From Pyropia yezoensis (lineage: Eukaryota; Rhodophyta; Bangiophyceae; Bangiales; Bangiaceae): a DNA stretch of 64,000 nucleotides. The stretch covers positions 12,955,420 to 13,019,419 of the forward strand of contig CM020620.1 of assembly GCA_009829735.1 (NCBI GenBank). Direction: 5' to 3'. A program made the translations under genes and the position numbers. The notes below the pieces were generated by a model. The model was not told the origin of the DNA and ran no database searches. It saw nothing but the letters and a program-made list of their open reading frames with translations. Below are positions 39,704 to 49,507 of the stretch, in pieces; position 1 is the first letter of the stretch; each line of letters starts with the position of its first letter.

Positions 39704-42700
39704 TTACAGTAGGCGTCGTCGCCTCATGTAAGGCATGAGGAGTTGGCGGGGTATCTTCGCCGCCTGTTCCCAGGTGGGTGAGTCGTATCCGACCCACATA
39801 ACCTTGACGTACCAGGGTCCTGGTAGGTCCGGGTCGGTGTGTCCGACCACGCTCTCTACTTGGTATGGAATCCCATCCAGTCCCACCGGGTCATCTGACC
39901 GGTGGGTTGTAAGAGCTTCATGTAGCAACCCAGCCGGTACCGGCTGAGGCTGTTCCGGCTTCGGAGCAGGTGTGACATCATTCACACTGATGCGTTGGAT
40001 CTCCGTATCGGAGCGTAAGATAACAGAGTGGTCATCTCTGTGGAGAATCTGGTACGGTCCCTTAACCGGTTGCATAAGCTTGTTCCCTCGGAACTTCTGG
40101 TGTCTGATGTAGACCCAGTCACCTGTCATCAGGGTAGCGTTGCGCACCCGTAGCCGGGTGTCAAAGTTCTTCTTGTATCGAAGTTGTGTTCTGTCAAGGG
40201 CACCCTTGAGCTTAGGAATCATCCACGATAGCTTGGACAACCAAGCTAGGTGTATACGTTCGGCCGGTCGGCCCTTCGGTGTATCATACCGAGTGCACCT
40301 GCCTGGCGGCAGCGTCAGGTTACCGACGCCTAGTGGCATGACCCACTCCAGTGGGGCGATGTTGGTACTCCGATGTGGCCTGGCATTGTATGCCAGGGTG
40401 AGTACGGACAGGTGCCTGTCCCAAGTGTTCATGTGCTCGGCCACGTAGCACTGTAGCATCTTAACGATGGTGCGGTTGAACCGCTCCACCTGCCCGTTGG
40501 TTTGCGGGTGGTAGTCGGATGCCCGACGTGGTTCGATACCGAACATGCCCAGGACCTTAGTGCAGAAGGCTGACGTAAGGTTTGCTCCGTTATCGGAGAG
40601 GAGTTGCTTCATGACTCCGTATGCACTGATCCAGTGGTCAACCACTGCGTTCATAATCGTGTATGCCGTATCATTCGGGATGGCTGCCGCTCGTGACAGC
40701 TTGGTGAAGCGGTCAGACATGACCAGGATGTACCTGTTCCCTTCTTCCGTTACCGGAAGTGGCCCGAGTATGTCGATAGCGACCTGCTCGTTGGGCCCAT
40801 CCGGTGGGAACAGTTTCATGGCAGACGCCTGCCTATGTAGGCCCATGCGGTTACGTGCACAGGGGTGGCACCCCCCTACGTGGTCGACCACGTCGACGGC
40901 CATTGCTGGCCAGTAGAAGAACCTTCGCATTGCTGCGAACATACGTGAACCCCCCGGGTGTCCGGCTGTAGGGTTCTCGTGCTCTCGTTCCATGACGGCT
41001 TGCCGTAAGGACACGGGAACCACGACTTGATGTCGTCCATCGGCGGGTGCCCGCCGGTATATGAGTCCGTCTTCGTTCTCGGAGAAGATGCCGGCTGTAC
41101 CGGCCAGGAGGTTAGCACGATGGCGTTTACAGTCATTGTCGTTGGCTTGTGCCTCGCGGAAGTCCGCGGGGGTCAGTGGGCATGCTCGGTGTGCCATGGT
41201 ATGGTCAACCATACCTTGGGTAGCGTTACCCACCATGCAGACCGGTACCACCGGGATGTCCTCGTCCACCGGGCGGGTATCCCCGCTCGGTGTGTCGAGT
41301 CGAGACAATGCGTCTCCGAGATGGTGGGTTGACCCAGCCTTATACACGGTACGGTAGTCGTGCTCGGCCAATTTTAGCCTCCATCGGGCTAGCCTCCCAT
41401 GGCTATCGGAATCCTTGTCACCAAGGTTGAGGAGCCATCGTAGGGGTTCGTGGTCGGACCTCACGATGAACCTGGAGCCCTCCAGGCATGGATGGAGCAG
41501 TTGCACTGCCCATATAACTCCGAGGCATTCACGCTCGGTGGCACTATAGTTACGCTCAGCCGGGTTGAGTGTCCGGCTGAAGTATCCTACCGGACGTAGG
41601 TCCGGGATAACGTTATCGGTACCGATCAACGTCTCTCCCTGTAACAGGGTGCATCCCACTTGTGTATCGCATGCATCGACATCGATGACGAAGGTACCCC
41701 GTCGGTGCGGCAACGCAAGGACGGGTGGGGATAGTAGGGCTCGCTTCAGCGACTCGAATGCCTCCTCTTCGCTAGGCGAAGGGGGTTGGAGTACCTTGGG
41801 CAGGGTACTGCTCGTAAGAACCGTTAACGGTTTTGCTATCCGAGCGAAGTCCTTGACGAACCGTCGGTATACATTGCACATTCCTAGGAAGCTCTTGAGC
41901 TGTGTCTGGGTGTTAGGGAACCGGGCATCCCGGAGTGCCCGGGTATTGGCTTCGAGTACCCCTAGTTTACCAGGGGTGATCTGGTGGCCCAGATACTCGA
42001 CCGTCTGTTGGAGGAAGGCGCACTTCTTCAGACGCAGGGTTACCCCGGCGTTACGCAAGAGGGTGAGTACCTCGTCAACATGTTGCACATGGTCATCCAT
42101 GTTACGCGAGAAGACGATGACGTCATCGAGGTACACTAGGCAGTTACGCCACTTCACCCCCGACAGTATAATGTCGATAGCCCGCTGGAATGTAGCGGGG
42201 GCGTTGGACAATCCGAAGGGCATCCTTAGGAACTCGTACACGCCACTGTGACAGACGAATGCCGTCTTGGGGATATCCTCGTCCGCCACCGGGATCTGCC
42301 AGTATCCGGCATTGCAGTCGATGGTGGTAAACACCGTAGCCTCCCCTAGGGAGTCGATGCATTCATCCATCCTTGGTAAAGGGTATGAGTCTTTCTTGGT
42401 AACCAAGTTGAGGCGTCGATAATCGATGCAAAACCGAGGGGTTTGATCCTTCTTCGGTACGATAACGACTGTGGCACCCCACTCCGACATCGAAGGTCGT
42501 ATCACCTTCGCTTCGCTCATGCTCTTCACTTCTCCATCAACGATCTCTCGTTGCATAGGTCCCGCTCGGTGCGGTTGTGACCGGGCGGGTCGTGCGCCTG
42601 GTACCAGGTCTATACGATGTTGGGTTGCCCCAATGGTACCCAAGGCCCCGCCTGTCCACATGACGTCATGCTTTCTTAGCATCCGTCGTACCCCTTCGGC

Positions 42701-43870
42701 TACCGAAGGGGGAAGGTGGTCGAGGTCAGCCTCGGCCAGGGCCTTCAGTGCTTCTTGGTCCTTTGGCGGCATGTCCGCCGGAGCCGCCGATGGGTAAGGC
42801 TTCCCGTCATCGGGTTGCTGACGCTCGGCGGTCTCGGCGACCGCCAGCACCTCAAGTGGTTCCACTTGACCTTCCTTGTCAGGGGTAAGGATATCTCCTT
42901 CGTAGAGCTCGGCAATCCCGAGGATAGTTCCCTTCGGAAGGGTGACTGCCTTACGGCGATAGTTCGCCATCACTAGGAGGGACGACCCTCCTGCTGGGAG
43001 GTCTATGAGACCGTTGGCCATGGTCAACCCATGGCGCTTGTACGTCCGCAGGTTGGACCGGACTCTGCAGATGCCTGCGAGGTCGCAGTTAACCGGGAGG
43101 ACTGTCTCCGACAACGGCTCAAAGCGAGTTCGCTTGGCCAACCGAAGTGTCTTCGGCTCGACGCTTGCGTACACCTCAGCCACGTTAACGTGGCTTCCTT
43201 GTAGCGTCAGGTCCCTGACGATAGCCGTATGTCCTCGCTTCGTCCCGTCGGCCTCTTGCAGCTCGACGGTCCTCCGGCCCGGCCGGATTGCATCAACGTG
43301 AACGTTGATGAAGGTGCATCCCAATATGCAGGGCACCGATAGGGTCTCACACACCAGGAAGTCGACTTCCGTGGTGAGTTCCCCGATGGTAACCCGCAGC
43401 GACATCGCTGCGGTCGTACACACGAGGCGACCATTCGCGTCCTTGATGGTGGGTCCCCGAGTCACTCTGACTCGCGGAAGCCACTTGTCCGGGAGGGTAT
43501 CCTTCCGGATAAGGTTGGGTCCAGCCCCTGTATCCAGTACAGGGTAGTACGATCGTGTCGACTGGGGGTCAACCCCCAGTGTGGCTGATACCTTGAAGTT
43601 CTCCAAGGTGAACAGCACGCGGCCTACACCGATATCCGGTGTAGCTCGGGCATCCTGAACAGGGCCCTTGTCTGGTTCCATGTGACGGGGCTTCCCGTCC
43701 TCTCCTCCCAACCTTGGAGGTTGGCCATCAATCCCCTGACGCCGTATCGTCGGGGCCGGAAGGTGTACCCGGGGGTTGATGCGGCGTCGGCTCAACCGCG
43801 CTCTCCGTGGGGCTTTCCCCGCGGTACTCCGGGGTGGCTTGCTTGGGTTACCCCAGCGCCCCCCAGTCAT
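39704..43870 (-). CDS. pol: Family A Pol polyprotein, copy 3 (1388 aa), intact
   Basis: Same length and all catalytic motifs present (DTGAG, YLDD, HHCC, D-D-35-E, chromodomain). It is more diverged than copies 1 and 2 are from each other, with many conservative changes and no stop or frameshift. It has GPNLIRK beside the protease motif, the form commonly seen in Ty3/Gypsy proteases. This may be the best preserved Pol of the three. Confidence 0.95.
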   Translation of the reverse strand: MTGGRWGNPSKPPRSTAGKAPRRARLSRRRINPRVHLPAPTIRRQGIDGQPPRLGGEDGKPRHMEPDKGPVQDARATPDIGVGRVLFTLENFKVSATLGVDPQSTRSYYPVLDTGAGPNLIRKDTLPDKWLPRVRVTRGPTIKDANGRLVCTTAAMSLRVTIGELTTEVDFLVCETLSVPCILGCTFINVHVDAIRPGRRTVELQEADGTKRGHTAIVRDLTLQGSHVNVAEVYASVEPKTLRLAKRTRFEPLSETVLPVNCDLAGICRVRSNLRTYKRHGLTMANGLIDLPAGGSSLLVMANYRRKAVTLPKGTILGIAELYEGDILTPDKEGQVEPLEVLAVAETAERQQPDDGKPYPSAAPADMPPKDQEALKALAEADLDHLPPSVAEGVRRMLRKHDVMWTGGALGTIGATQHRIDLVPGARPARSQPHRAGPMQREIVDGEVKSMSEAKVIRPSMSEWGATVVIVPKKDQTPRFCIDYRRLNLVTKKDSYPLPRMDECIDSLGEATVFTTIDCNAGYWQIPVADEDIPKTAFVCHSGVYEFLRMPFGLSNAPATFQRAIDIILSGVKWRNCLVYLDDVIVFSRNMDDHVQHVDEVLTLLRNAGVTLRLKKCAFLQQTVEYLGHQITPGKLGVLEANTRALRDARFPNTQTQLKSFLGMCNVYRRFVKDFARIAKPLTVLTSSTLPKVLQPPSPSEEEAFESLKRALLSPPVLALPHRRGTFVIDVDACDTQVGCTLLQGETLIGTDNVIPDLRPVGYFSRTLNPAERNYSATERECLGVIWAVQLLHPCLEGSRFIVRSDHEPLRWLLNLGDKDSDSHGRLARWRLKLAEHDYRTVYKAGSTHHLGDALSRLDTPSGDTRPVDEDIPVVPVCMVGNATQGMVDHTMAHRACPLTPADFREAQANDNDCKRHRANLLAGTAGIFSENEDGLIYRRAPADGRHQVVVPVSLRQAVMEREHENPTAGHPGGSRMFAAMRRFFYWPAMAVDVVDHVGGCHPCARNRMGLHRQASAMKLFPPDGPNEQVAIDILGPLPVTEEGNRYILVMSDRFTKLSRAAAIPNDTAYTIMNAVVDHWISAYGVMKQLLSDNGANLTSAFCTKVLGMFGIEPRRASDYHPQTNGQVERFNRTIVKMLQCYVAEHMNTWDRHLSVLTLAYNARPHRSTNIAPLEWVMPLGVGNLTLPPGRCTRYDTPKGRPAERIHLAWLSKLSWMIPKLKGALDRTQLRYKKNFDTRLRVRNATLMTGDWVYIRHQKFRGNKLMQPVKGPYQILHRDDHSVILRSDTEIQRISVNDVTPAPKPEQPQPVPAGLLHEALTTHRSDDPVGLDGIPYQVESVVGHTDPDLPGPWYVKVMWVGYDSPTWEQAAKIPRQLLMPYMRRRRLL

Positions 43871-43878
43871 CCTTCCTC

Positions 43879-46068
43879 TTACTCGTTTCCCGCCCTTGGT
43901 AGGGTGCTGTCCGCCGGGACCTCCGGCTGAGGAGGTGCCTCCTCGACGGCCAGTACTCCACCTGGAGCTGGCTGCCTACCCGGTGCGGGTCCGGGTGCTC
44001 TGGCGGGATACCCCCCGGTGGATGCCTTGCGTTGCGCCGCTGCCCGCCGAGACTCCTCGGGGATGAGTGGGCAGGAAGACACCCAGTGTTGGGGATCCCC
44101 ACACAACATACATCCGGACGTGCCGGTCCCTCCTTGAGTTCGCATCGGGGTAGCCCCGTAGCTGCGGTTGCCTCCCTCGGGCGCCCGAGTGCCTGCTCCC
44201 TGGTAGGCCTTGGGTCCTTGGGTCAACCGGAACATGGACTCCCCCAACCGGTTGGGTCGGCCCGCAATCTGCGGGGGTGCCTCCGTACGTACTGCCCATG
44301 TAGGCAGGGGCTGGTGGGGGTTACCCGTAACCGGGGCATACCCCGTCGTCCGCACATACGGGACGCGCCGTCCCGCTCCCTCCTTGACCTGGAACTGGGT
44401 CCCAGCCGGGGCGATGTACGCTACCGTACCGTGCTCATCAATCACCGGCGTAGCCGGTAGCAGCAGGTGGCCCTGCTGGTCAACTAGAGGTTCATCCTCG
44501 CCCGTAGGGGTATGTTCGGTCGCCACCAGTACTGGTGCGGCCTTCCGTTCCACCTTCTCTTGCCTCGGTACCGGGGTAAGACTGGGCTTGCCTCCCTCAC
44601 CCTTGGGCTTCGGGGCCAAGGAACATTCCGGGTGTAGAACCCGGTAGGCGTCCCCTAGGGACTTGCACATATGCATCAGTCGACTGAAGTTCGTCCGGGC
44701 CGTATTGGCTCCCCGTGCGGATATCCGCACGTAGTTGGGTACTCCTGCGATCAGGAGGGCCCGTAGTTCCCCTTCACCGAGGAGCTTTCCCAGCTCGTAG
44801 TCGAGCTCTTGAATCCGTCGTCCAAACATCTCCTCATCCTCCCAGGACTGGGCGGTGGCAGTGCGCAGGGCCCGGTAGTGGTCCTCGCACTTGTCCTCAC
44901 TGAGTTGACTGCTCAGCAGCTCCTTGAGGATCCCACGGTAATCCATGGGGGTGGCCGCGACCCTCATTCCCGGCATCGGGGATGCCTGGCGAAGGATGCC
45001 TCGCACCCGTTCATCAACAAAGAACGGGAGGATCTCCAGGGCCAGCCCCTCGTTAACGAGCGCCTTGTCTGCGGCTGCCTTGAAGCTAGTCAAGAAGCCG
45101 ATGACTGCCAACGGGCGTCCGTTCGGCCCTCCGAACATAGGGACTCCCTTCATAAGGGTCTGCATGGAGCGAATCGCTCGGTGGGACGTATAACGCATCG
45201 ATTCCGATACGGTGGTAGATCGATCCTCCAAACGATAACGTTCGGGAGTCAGTACCGACCTGAAGACTTCGTTGACGATCTCCGTGTCAGCGTCCTGGAT
45301 ATCCAGTCGCTTAGCCAGTTGATGAGCAAACTCATCGGACTCCATCCGCTTCAGTAGGCTCGCAGTGACCTGCGCGGTCATAGCTTCCACCACTGAAGAT
45401 GGTACTTCAGGCGTCGGCACCTCGGGAACCCGAGTTGCCTGGCCTCCTTCGTCGTGGGGATACTGTGAGAGGGTACCCCCTCCGCCAATGACCGACTCTC
45501 CACCGGCGTAAGTATCCGCCGGGTCGTGTCCGCGGAGTCCGCTTCGGGTGCTCCGAGCGTATCGCTCCGTGTGGCTCCGTTCCAACTCTGCCGACGAGTC
45601 GGATCCATACCCCATTGTGTCCGGGGGTTGTCCAGGAGTAGCAACACCGGGGTTGACCCTGGTGGACTCCGAAAGTAGTCCGGCCGGTTCGAACCGTACT
45701 GGTGTGGGAGGAACACGACGGGGTCCCGTCGTGTGGCGTGTTGACATCAACACTGCCATCGCGTCCTCCGTCCGCTCCTGGCGAGCGTCGAGTCCGGAAA
45801 ACCGGGCCTCGATGCGGGCCAATGATGCCATCAGGGAATCCCCTGGTGAAGGAGGCGGCGGAGTGAGGTCGGTCGATGACAGTTGAGGCGGGCCCCCGCC
45901 TCCTGCCGTCCGAGCCGTGCCACACGTCGATCCGGCACCGGAAAGCATTGGCGTCTCAACGTTGTCGATCGGGTTCCCGATCCCGGCTCCCGTAGTCACC
46001 TCCGGAGTCGGCGTCGACGCCGATCCTTCATCTTGAACGTTCCCCGTCTCTTGGGTAGACATAGTCAC
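43879..46068 (-). CDS. gag: Family A Gag, copy 3 (729 aa)
   Basis: Same architecture and length. Differences cluster in the capsid-like region (SVLTPERYRLEDRSTTVSES) and near GAGRRVPYVR. The knuckle and AGNE end are unchanged. The leader is 46069-46287 with its primer binding site at 46268-46286. Confidence 0.93.
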   Translation of the reverse strand: MTMSTQETGNVQDEGSASTPTPEVTTGAGIGNPIDNVETPMLSGAGSTCGTARTAGGGGPPQLSSTDLTPPPPSPGDSLMASLARIEARFSGLDARQERTEDAMAVLMSTRHTTGPRRVPPTPVRFEPAGLLSESTRVNPGVATPGQPPDTMGYGSDSSAELERSHTERYARSTRSGLRGHDPADTYAGGESVIGGGGTLSQYPHDEGGQATRVPEVPTPEVPSSVVEAMTAQVTASLLKRMESDEFAHQLAKRLDIQDADTEIVNEVFRSVLTPERYRLEDRSTTVSESMRYTSHRAIRSMQTLMKGVPMFGGPNGRPLAVIGFLTSFKAAADKALVNEGLALEILPFFVDERVRGILRQASPMPGMRVAATPMDYRGILKELLSSQLSEDKCEDHYRALRTATAQSWEDEEMFGRRIQELDYELGKLLGEGELRALLIAGVPNYVRISARGANTARTNFSRLMHMCKSLGDAYRVLHPECSLAPKPKGEGGKPSLTPVPRQEKVERKAAPVLVATEHTPTGEDEPLVDQQGHLLLPATPVIDEHGTVAYIAPAGTQFQVKEGAGRRVPYVRTTGYAPVTGNPHQPLPTWAVRTEAPPQIAGRPNRLGESMFRLTQGPKAYQGAGTRAPEGGNRSYGATPMRTQGGTGTSGCMLCGDPQHWVSSCPLIPEESRRAAAQRKASTGGYPARAPGPAPGRQPAPGGVLAVEEAPPQPEVPADSTLPRAGNE
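43885..43891 (-). promoter_or_regulatory. -1 frameshift heptamer GGGAAAC, copy 3
   Basis: Same context as copies 1 and 2, despite divergence elsewhere. Confidence 0.75.
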
Positions 46069-46287
46069 AATCAGTCAACCGACGTAACAATCACCACGAA
46101 TAAGGGAGCGAGGGGGTAGATTGGGGAGAGTAACAGTAGATCACAGTCAAAGGTAAAAACTCAACACAATCGATCAGGTCGCAACACCACGAGTACAAGA
46201 AAAGGACCGGATCCCTATCCGTGTGCCAGGGCCAAAGACGGCGTCACCACAAGGATGACGGAAACCCGTCCCCTGCTGCTCCACCAA

Positions 46288-46650
46288 TGTAGCACAATAG
46301 GGATCCGTCGCACGTCCACTCTCAGGGAACACTCACCAAGGGGGATCGGCACCAACGTCACCAGAAGGCCAAGGTTGCTGTCCTTCGAGCGCAAGCCACG
46401 GGACCAAGATGGGAGACCAAATGGGAGGGGTTTGTTGTTCTACCTTGGCCGGCGGTGGATTCGCCGCCGGCCCCCACGTTATAAACCCTCGGAGACACTA
46501 CTAACTACCCTCCACCCCAAGATGCAAGTCCCTCTGGTCATACGTAACTTATAGATACCGTGACCAGTACGAACTACCACATTGAAAGTTAAGGGTTAGA
46601 AGTAGCCCCCCTAATATTAGGGTTACAATACGGCCAACCATATTGCTACA
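46288..46650 (-). repeat. LTR4 of family A (363 bp), 5' LTR of copy 3 and outer end of the array
   Basis: TGTAGCA...TGCTACA ends, no 76-bp duplication. The TATA-like GTTTATAAC (minus; plus 46478-46486) and the GGCCGGCGG stem (46447-46472) are present. It is followed by GGGTG (46651-46655), matching the left flank of LTR1. Confidence 0.95.
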
Positions 46651-48003
46651 GGGTGCCAGCGGCGGCCGCGCGGGCGCTCCCATGGGAATCGTTTCGTGGG
46701 GTGGGGGGCGGGGGGCGGGGGGAGGGCGGGGGAGGGGCGGTGCCGCTGCCGCGCCATCGATGCGGGGAGCGACTGGGGGGGAAGTGGGGGATGACTGGAT
46801 CTGTCGTGAGGGTTCGCGGTGGGGCGCGTCTTTACCAGTGCTCTCGCGTAGCGGAGGAGAAAGGAAGGGCACGTGGACTCCGCGGGGGGGGTGAGGTGTT
46901 GTTGCCAGTGAGGGCGCCGGACAGTACACGGGAAGACACGAGCACTAAATAGCTAGCTTCGTTGCTGACAGACACGACCATGACACTGGGCGCGGGCTCC
47001 TAGTGCCTGCCAATAACAAGACTTCCTGGAAAAAGAACACGCCAGTACTTTTCTATTCACACCAACAAGCGGCGAAGAAGGCGCGGGCGTCTCCGCCGAC
47101 CTGGCCCACCCCCCCCCCCGCTCACACCCACAACAAGACTACCATGGAGCATAAAACGACACTCTGTTTCCACTCACACAAACAAGTGGCGACGACAGCG
47201 CGGGCGTCCCCCCCACCAAGCACACACACCCCCATACCCGCCCCACAAAGCGCGCTCCGACGCCCGCACGTCCGCAGTCCTCGCCGCCATCAGGTGCCCC
47301 ACACCCGCCACCGCACACGCCACCACCCACGACGCCGAGACCGCCGCCGCCGCCAGTTCCCGCCTCGCCGCCGCGCGTCCCCGTCGTCATCGCCCGCCCG
47401 TCGCCGACGACAGCCTTGTTGCACTTGGTAGGGGGGGCGACAGTGGCCGCGAGCTGCCGGCCCCAGGCCCTGGCCACGTCGGCGCTGACCCGCTGCATTG
47501 CATGGAGGGGGTCGTGCCCATGGCGGGGGCCGGCAACGGCGACAGCGGGGGCGTCCCCCCCCCCGCGCACACACCCCCCCACCCCCCCCCCACAACGCGC
47601 GCCCCGACGCCCGCACGTCCGCCGTCCTTGCCGCCAACAGCTGCTCCACACCCGCCACCGCACCCGCTACAACCACTCAAGCCGAGACCGCCGCCTCCAA
47701 TGGCTGCCAGCGGCCACCGATCGCCACCGTCGTGTGGCGCGGCCGTGCAGGGTCGGCGGCCGCCAATCATAGCCGTTCATTGTGTGTGCTCGATGCCGCC
47801 AGTCGGGCCCTGACCGTCCAGCGCGCCGCACGCGACCATTGTCATCTGTCAGTGTCAGTAGCTGAGCCAAGTGCTCGCAAGTGCCAATATAGCAAAGAAA
47901 AGTAATTTTTCACAGGGCGCATGGACCGAATGGAACGAATAAGAGGTAAGATGGACCAAGAACAAAGAACAAACGATAGCAGACATAGGCACGAGCGCCG
48001 ATC
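46651..48003. other. Right part of the GC-rich host locus, with a degenerate ~340-bp duplication
   Basis: It starts with GGGTG and then very GC-rich DNA. Segments around 47160-47420 and 47510-47770 resemble each other: both run from a C-run with CACACACC through GCGCCCGACGCCCGCACGTCCGC-like sequence to CACCCGCCACCGC and GCCGAGACCGCCGCC. Plus-strand pieces look Ala-rich (TSAVLAAN), like those left of the array. No gene model is supported. Confidence 0.4.
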
Positions 48004-48581
48004 TCAAGTGCTCCTCTCGCGCAATGCGTAGATGCAGTCATGACAGCTATCCTCGTAGCTAGACCGAGCATCGTTGCTCTCATCCACACCAGAAAGAAGC
48101 TGACGAGTCAATTGGGCAACGTTACCCGACTCACTCAACGTCGATCCACGAACACCATACTTGAACGCCGCGGCCGTCACCACGACCAACAAAGAGGCAC
48201 GCTCGCAGCTCTGCTCGTCAGCAAAAACAAAGTCAGTGAGATCCATGGCGGCCTCTGCGGGCGACAGTCGCAAACGAGTAGGGGGAGGCGCCACGGGATG
48301 ATCCTGGACGCCGACCATCGCTCTCGAGATCTCAACGTCGTGCTGCGCCCGGCGATCCGCTCTGTGGTCACACCGAGCGCCATCCAATCATCCCGTCCGC
48401 CAAAAATCAAGTAGAAATATATGAGAAACAGAAACATACATGCGGTAGGAGCCACTCGGAGCCGAGAGTGACAGCGCCGATTGGCTCAGTCGCTTCGCTT
48501 CGACCCGCTGAGCCGCGGCTTGAGCACCTTGTAAGTTTGCAAGGGCCGCCGCCGGCGCGCCATCTTCGATGATGTCGCTAG
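48004..48581 (-). pseudogene. 5'-truncated two-exon gene fragment of unknown function
   Basis: Exon at 48440-48581 (DIIEDGAPAAALANLQ, then AQRVEAKRLSQSALSL) ends at a strong donor GTATGT (minus, from 48439). The next exon, from CACAG| at 48362, runs 48361-48004 (ADRRAQHDVEISRAMVG, then MDLTDFVFADEQSCERASLL, ending ALRERST). The phase is kept (AT + A, Ile), and the intron is 78 bp. The protein looks soluble and helical. I cannot name it; the middle loosely recalls the N-terminal helical domain of COMMD proteins, but no COMM domain follows. The upstream side is replaced by the B1 LTR at 48582, so the gene was probably broken by that element. Confidence 0.4.
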
Positions 48582-49050
48582 TGTGGCAAGAACCACTAGC
48601 ACACACGGCACCCAAGTTGGGGCGGTGTGCTAGGGCTGCCTCCCGTGTCGGGGGAACCGGAAGAAGTGCAAGTCGCACACACTCTGTCCCTGTTGTGGGG
48701 CAAACCCCCCACGGACAAACAAGAGGATGGTGTGTGGTCCAACAGTTTCTTGGTCGGGACGGGGACGCAGGGCCAAGCCCCGCTGTCCCTCCCCTTATCC
48801 CCCCAGGGTCCACTCAGAATCTCGCCACTCAGAATCTCCCACCCCAGCACCTGCCCACCGGGCCACACGAAAATTCAAGACGATAAATGCAGAAAACCCT
48901 CAAATCCAAGTTGGATTTACTACTAAGCTAACTATCCCAAACTTAGGGAATATGGACCCAAATGCAGGGGGAGGAACGGATCAGGCTAGTGGCCTGCCGC
49001 CCCTTGCATGGCACGTGTTGCCCCCCTACCTGGGGGTCAATACTGCCACA
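48582..49050 (-). repeat. 3' LTR of B1 (469 bp)
   Basis: TGTGGCA...TGCCACA ends, 7-bp inverted repeat. It contains the odd palindrome AAATCCAAGTTGGATTT (48902-48918) and CCCAAGTTGGG-type motifs. Confidence 0.93.
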
Positions 49051-49065
49051 CTCCCCTCTCCTCAG
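49051..49065 (-). other. Polypurine tract of B1
   Basis: Minus strand CTGAGGAGAGGGGAG directly abuts the 3' LTR. Confidence 0.8.
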
Positions 49066-49507
49066 TTCCGACCGACCCGGTCGGCCCTGTGAGGGGGTGC
49101 GTAAACGCACGTCTCGGCGTTGGGGGCGCGACTTGCTGTCCCCCATCGAGTACGTAACACGGATGTGGAGGCGGTCACGTTGACCGCCCCTCTCCTCAAG
49201 CTTGCCCACTCGGCAGCTTGCTCTCCTCAGTTCACACTTCACCATCACCACCACCTCCCCTTCACCTTCCACTGGGCCGCCCCACGCTGGGGAGGCCACC
49301 CGTGTACCCACGATCCGAGTCCCCCTCAACTCGAGGCGGGTCTCGTACCGCCATAGCCAGAGCGTCTCTCCCCTCCGGCTCATCCAAGGTTTGGAACAGG
49401 TCACCCCTCAGCTAGTTGCTGAAGGGTGCTCATCATGACAACTCACTCTACTTGAGGAGATGCTCCGCCTCCACAAGTTCATCGAGTGAGAGAGCATTAA
49501 GCACAAG
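49066..49507 (+). other. 5' region of the B1 opposite-strand gene
   Basis: The frame of the gene at 49508 extends upstream through an ATG at 49460 (MLRLHKFIE) but is broken by TGA at 49487-49489. Further up, the same frame (49202-49438) ends at TGA 49436-49438. TCGAGTGAGAG around the inner TGA also looks like a splice donor. Whether these are stops, introns or leader cannot be decided here. Confidence 0.4.

Larger units (their letters stand above)
14934..46650 (-). mobile_element. Family A Ty3/Gypsy chromovirus: three tandem copies sharing four LTRs
   Basis: Order along the plus strand is LTR1, interior 1, LTR2, interior 2, LTR3, interior 3, LTR4. All copies are oriented on the minus strand. 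Copy 1 is 14934-25780, copy 2 is 25342-36264, copy 3 is 35826-46650; neighbours share an LTR. Unit periods are 10,408, 10,484 and 10,462 bp. GGGTG borders the array once on each side (14929-14933, 46651-46655), and no host sequence lies between units. Each interior has primer binding site, gag, pol, an opposite-strand gene and a polypurine tract. Copies 1 and 2 are nearly identical; copy 3 is more diverged. This fits one insertion followed by unequal exchange between LTRs, or integration of a multimer. Confidence 0.95.

Noticed and set aside
48004-48387. COMMD family protein
   Set aside because: Only a loose likeness of the helical region; the diagnostic COMM domain is absent before the stop.
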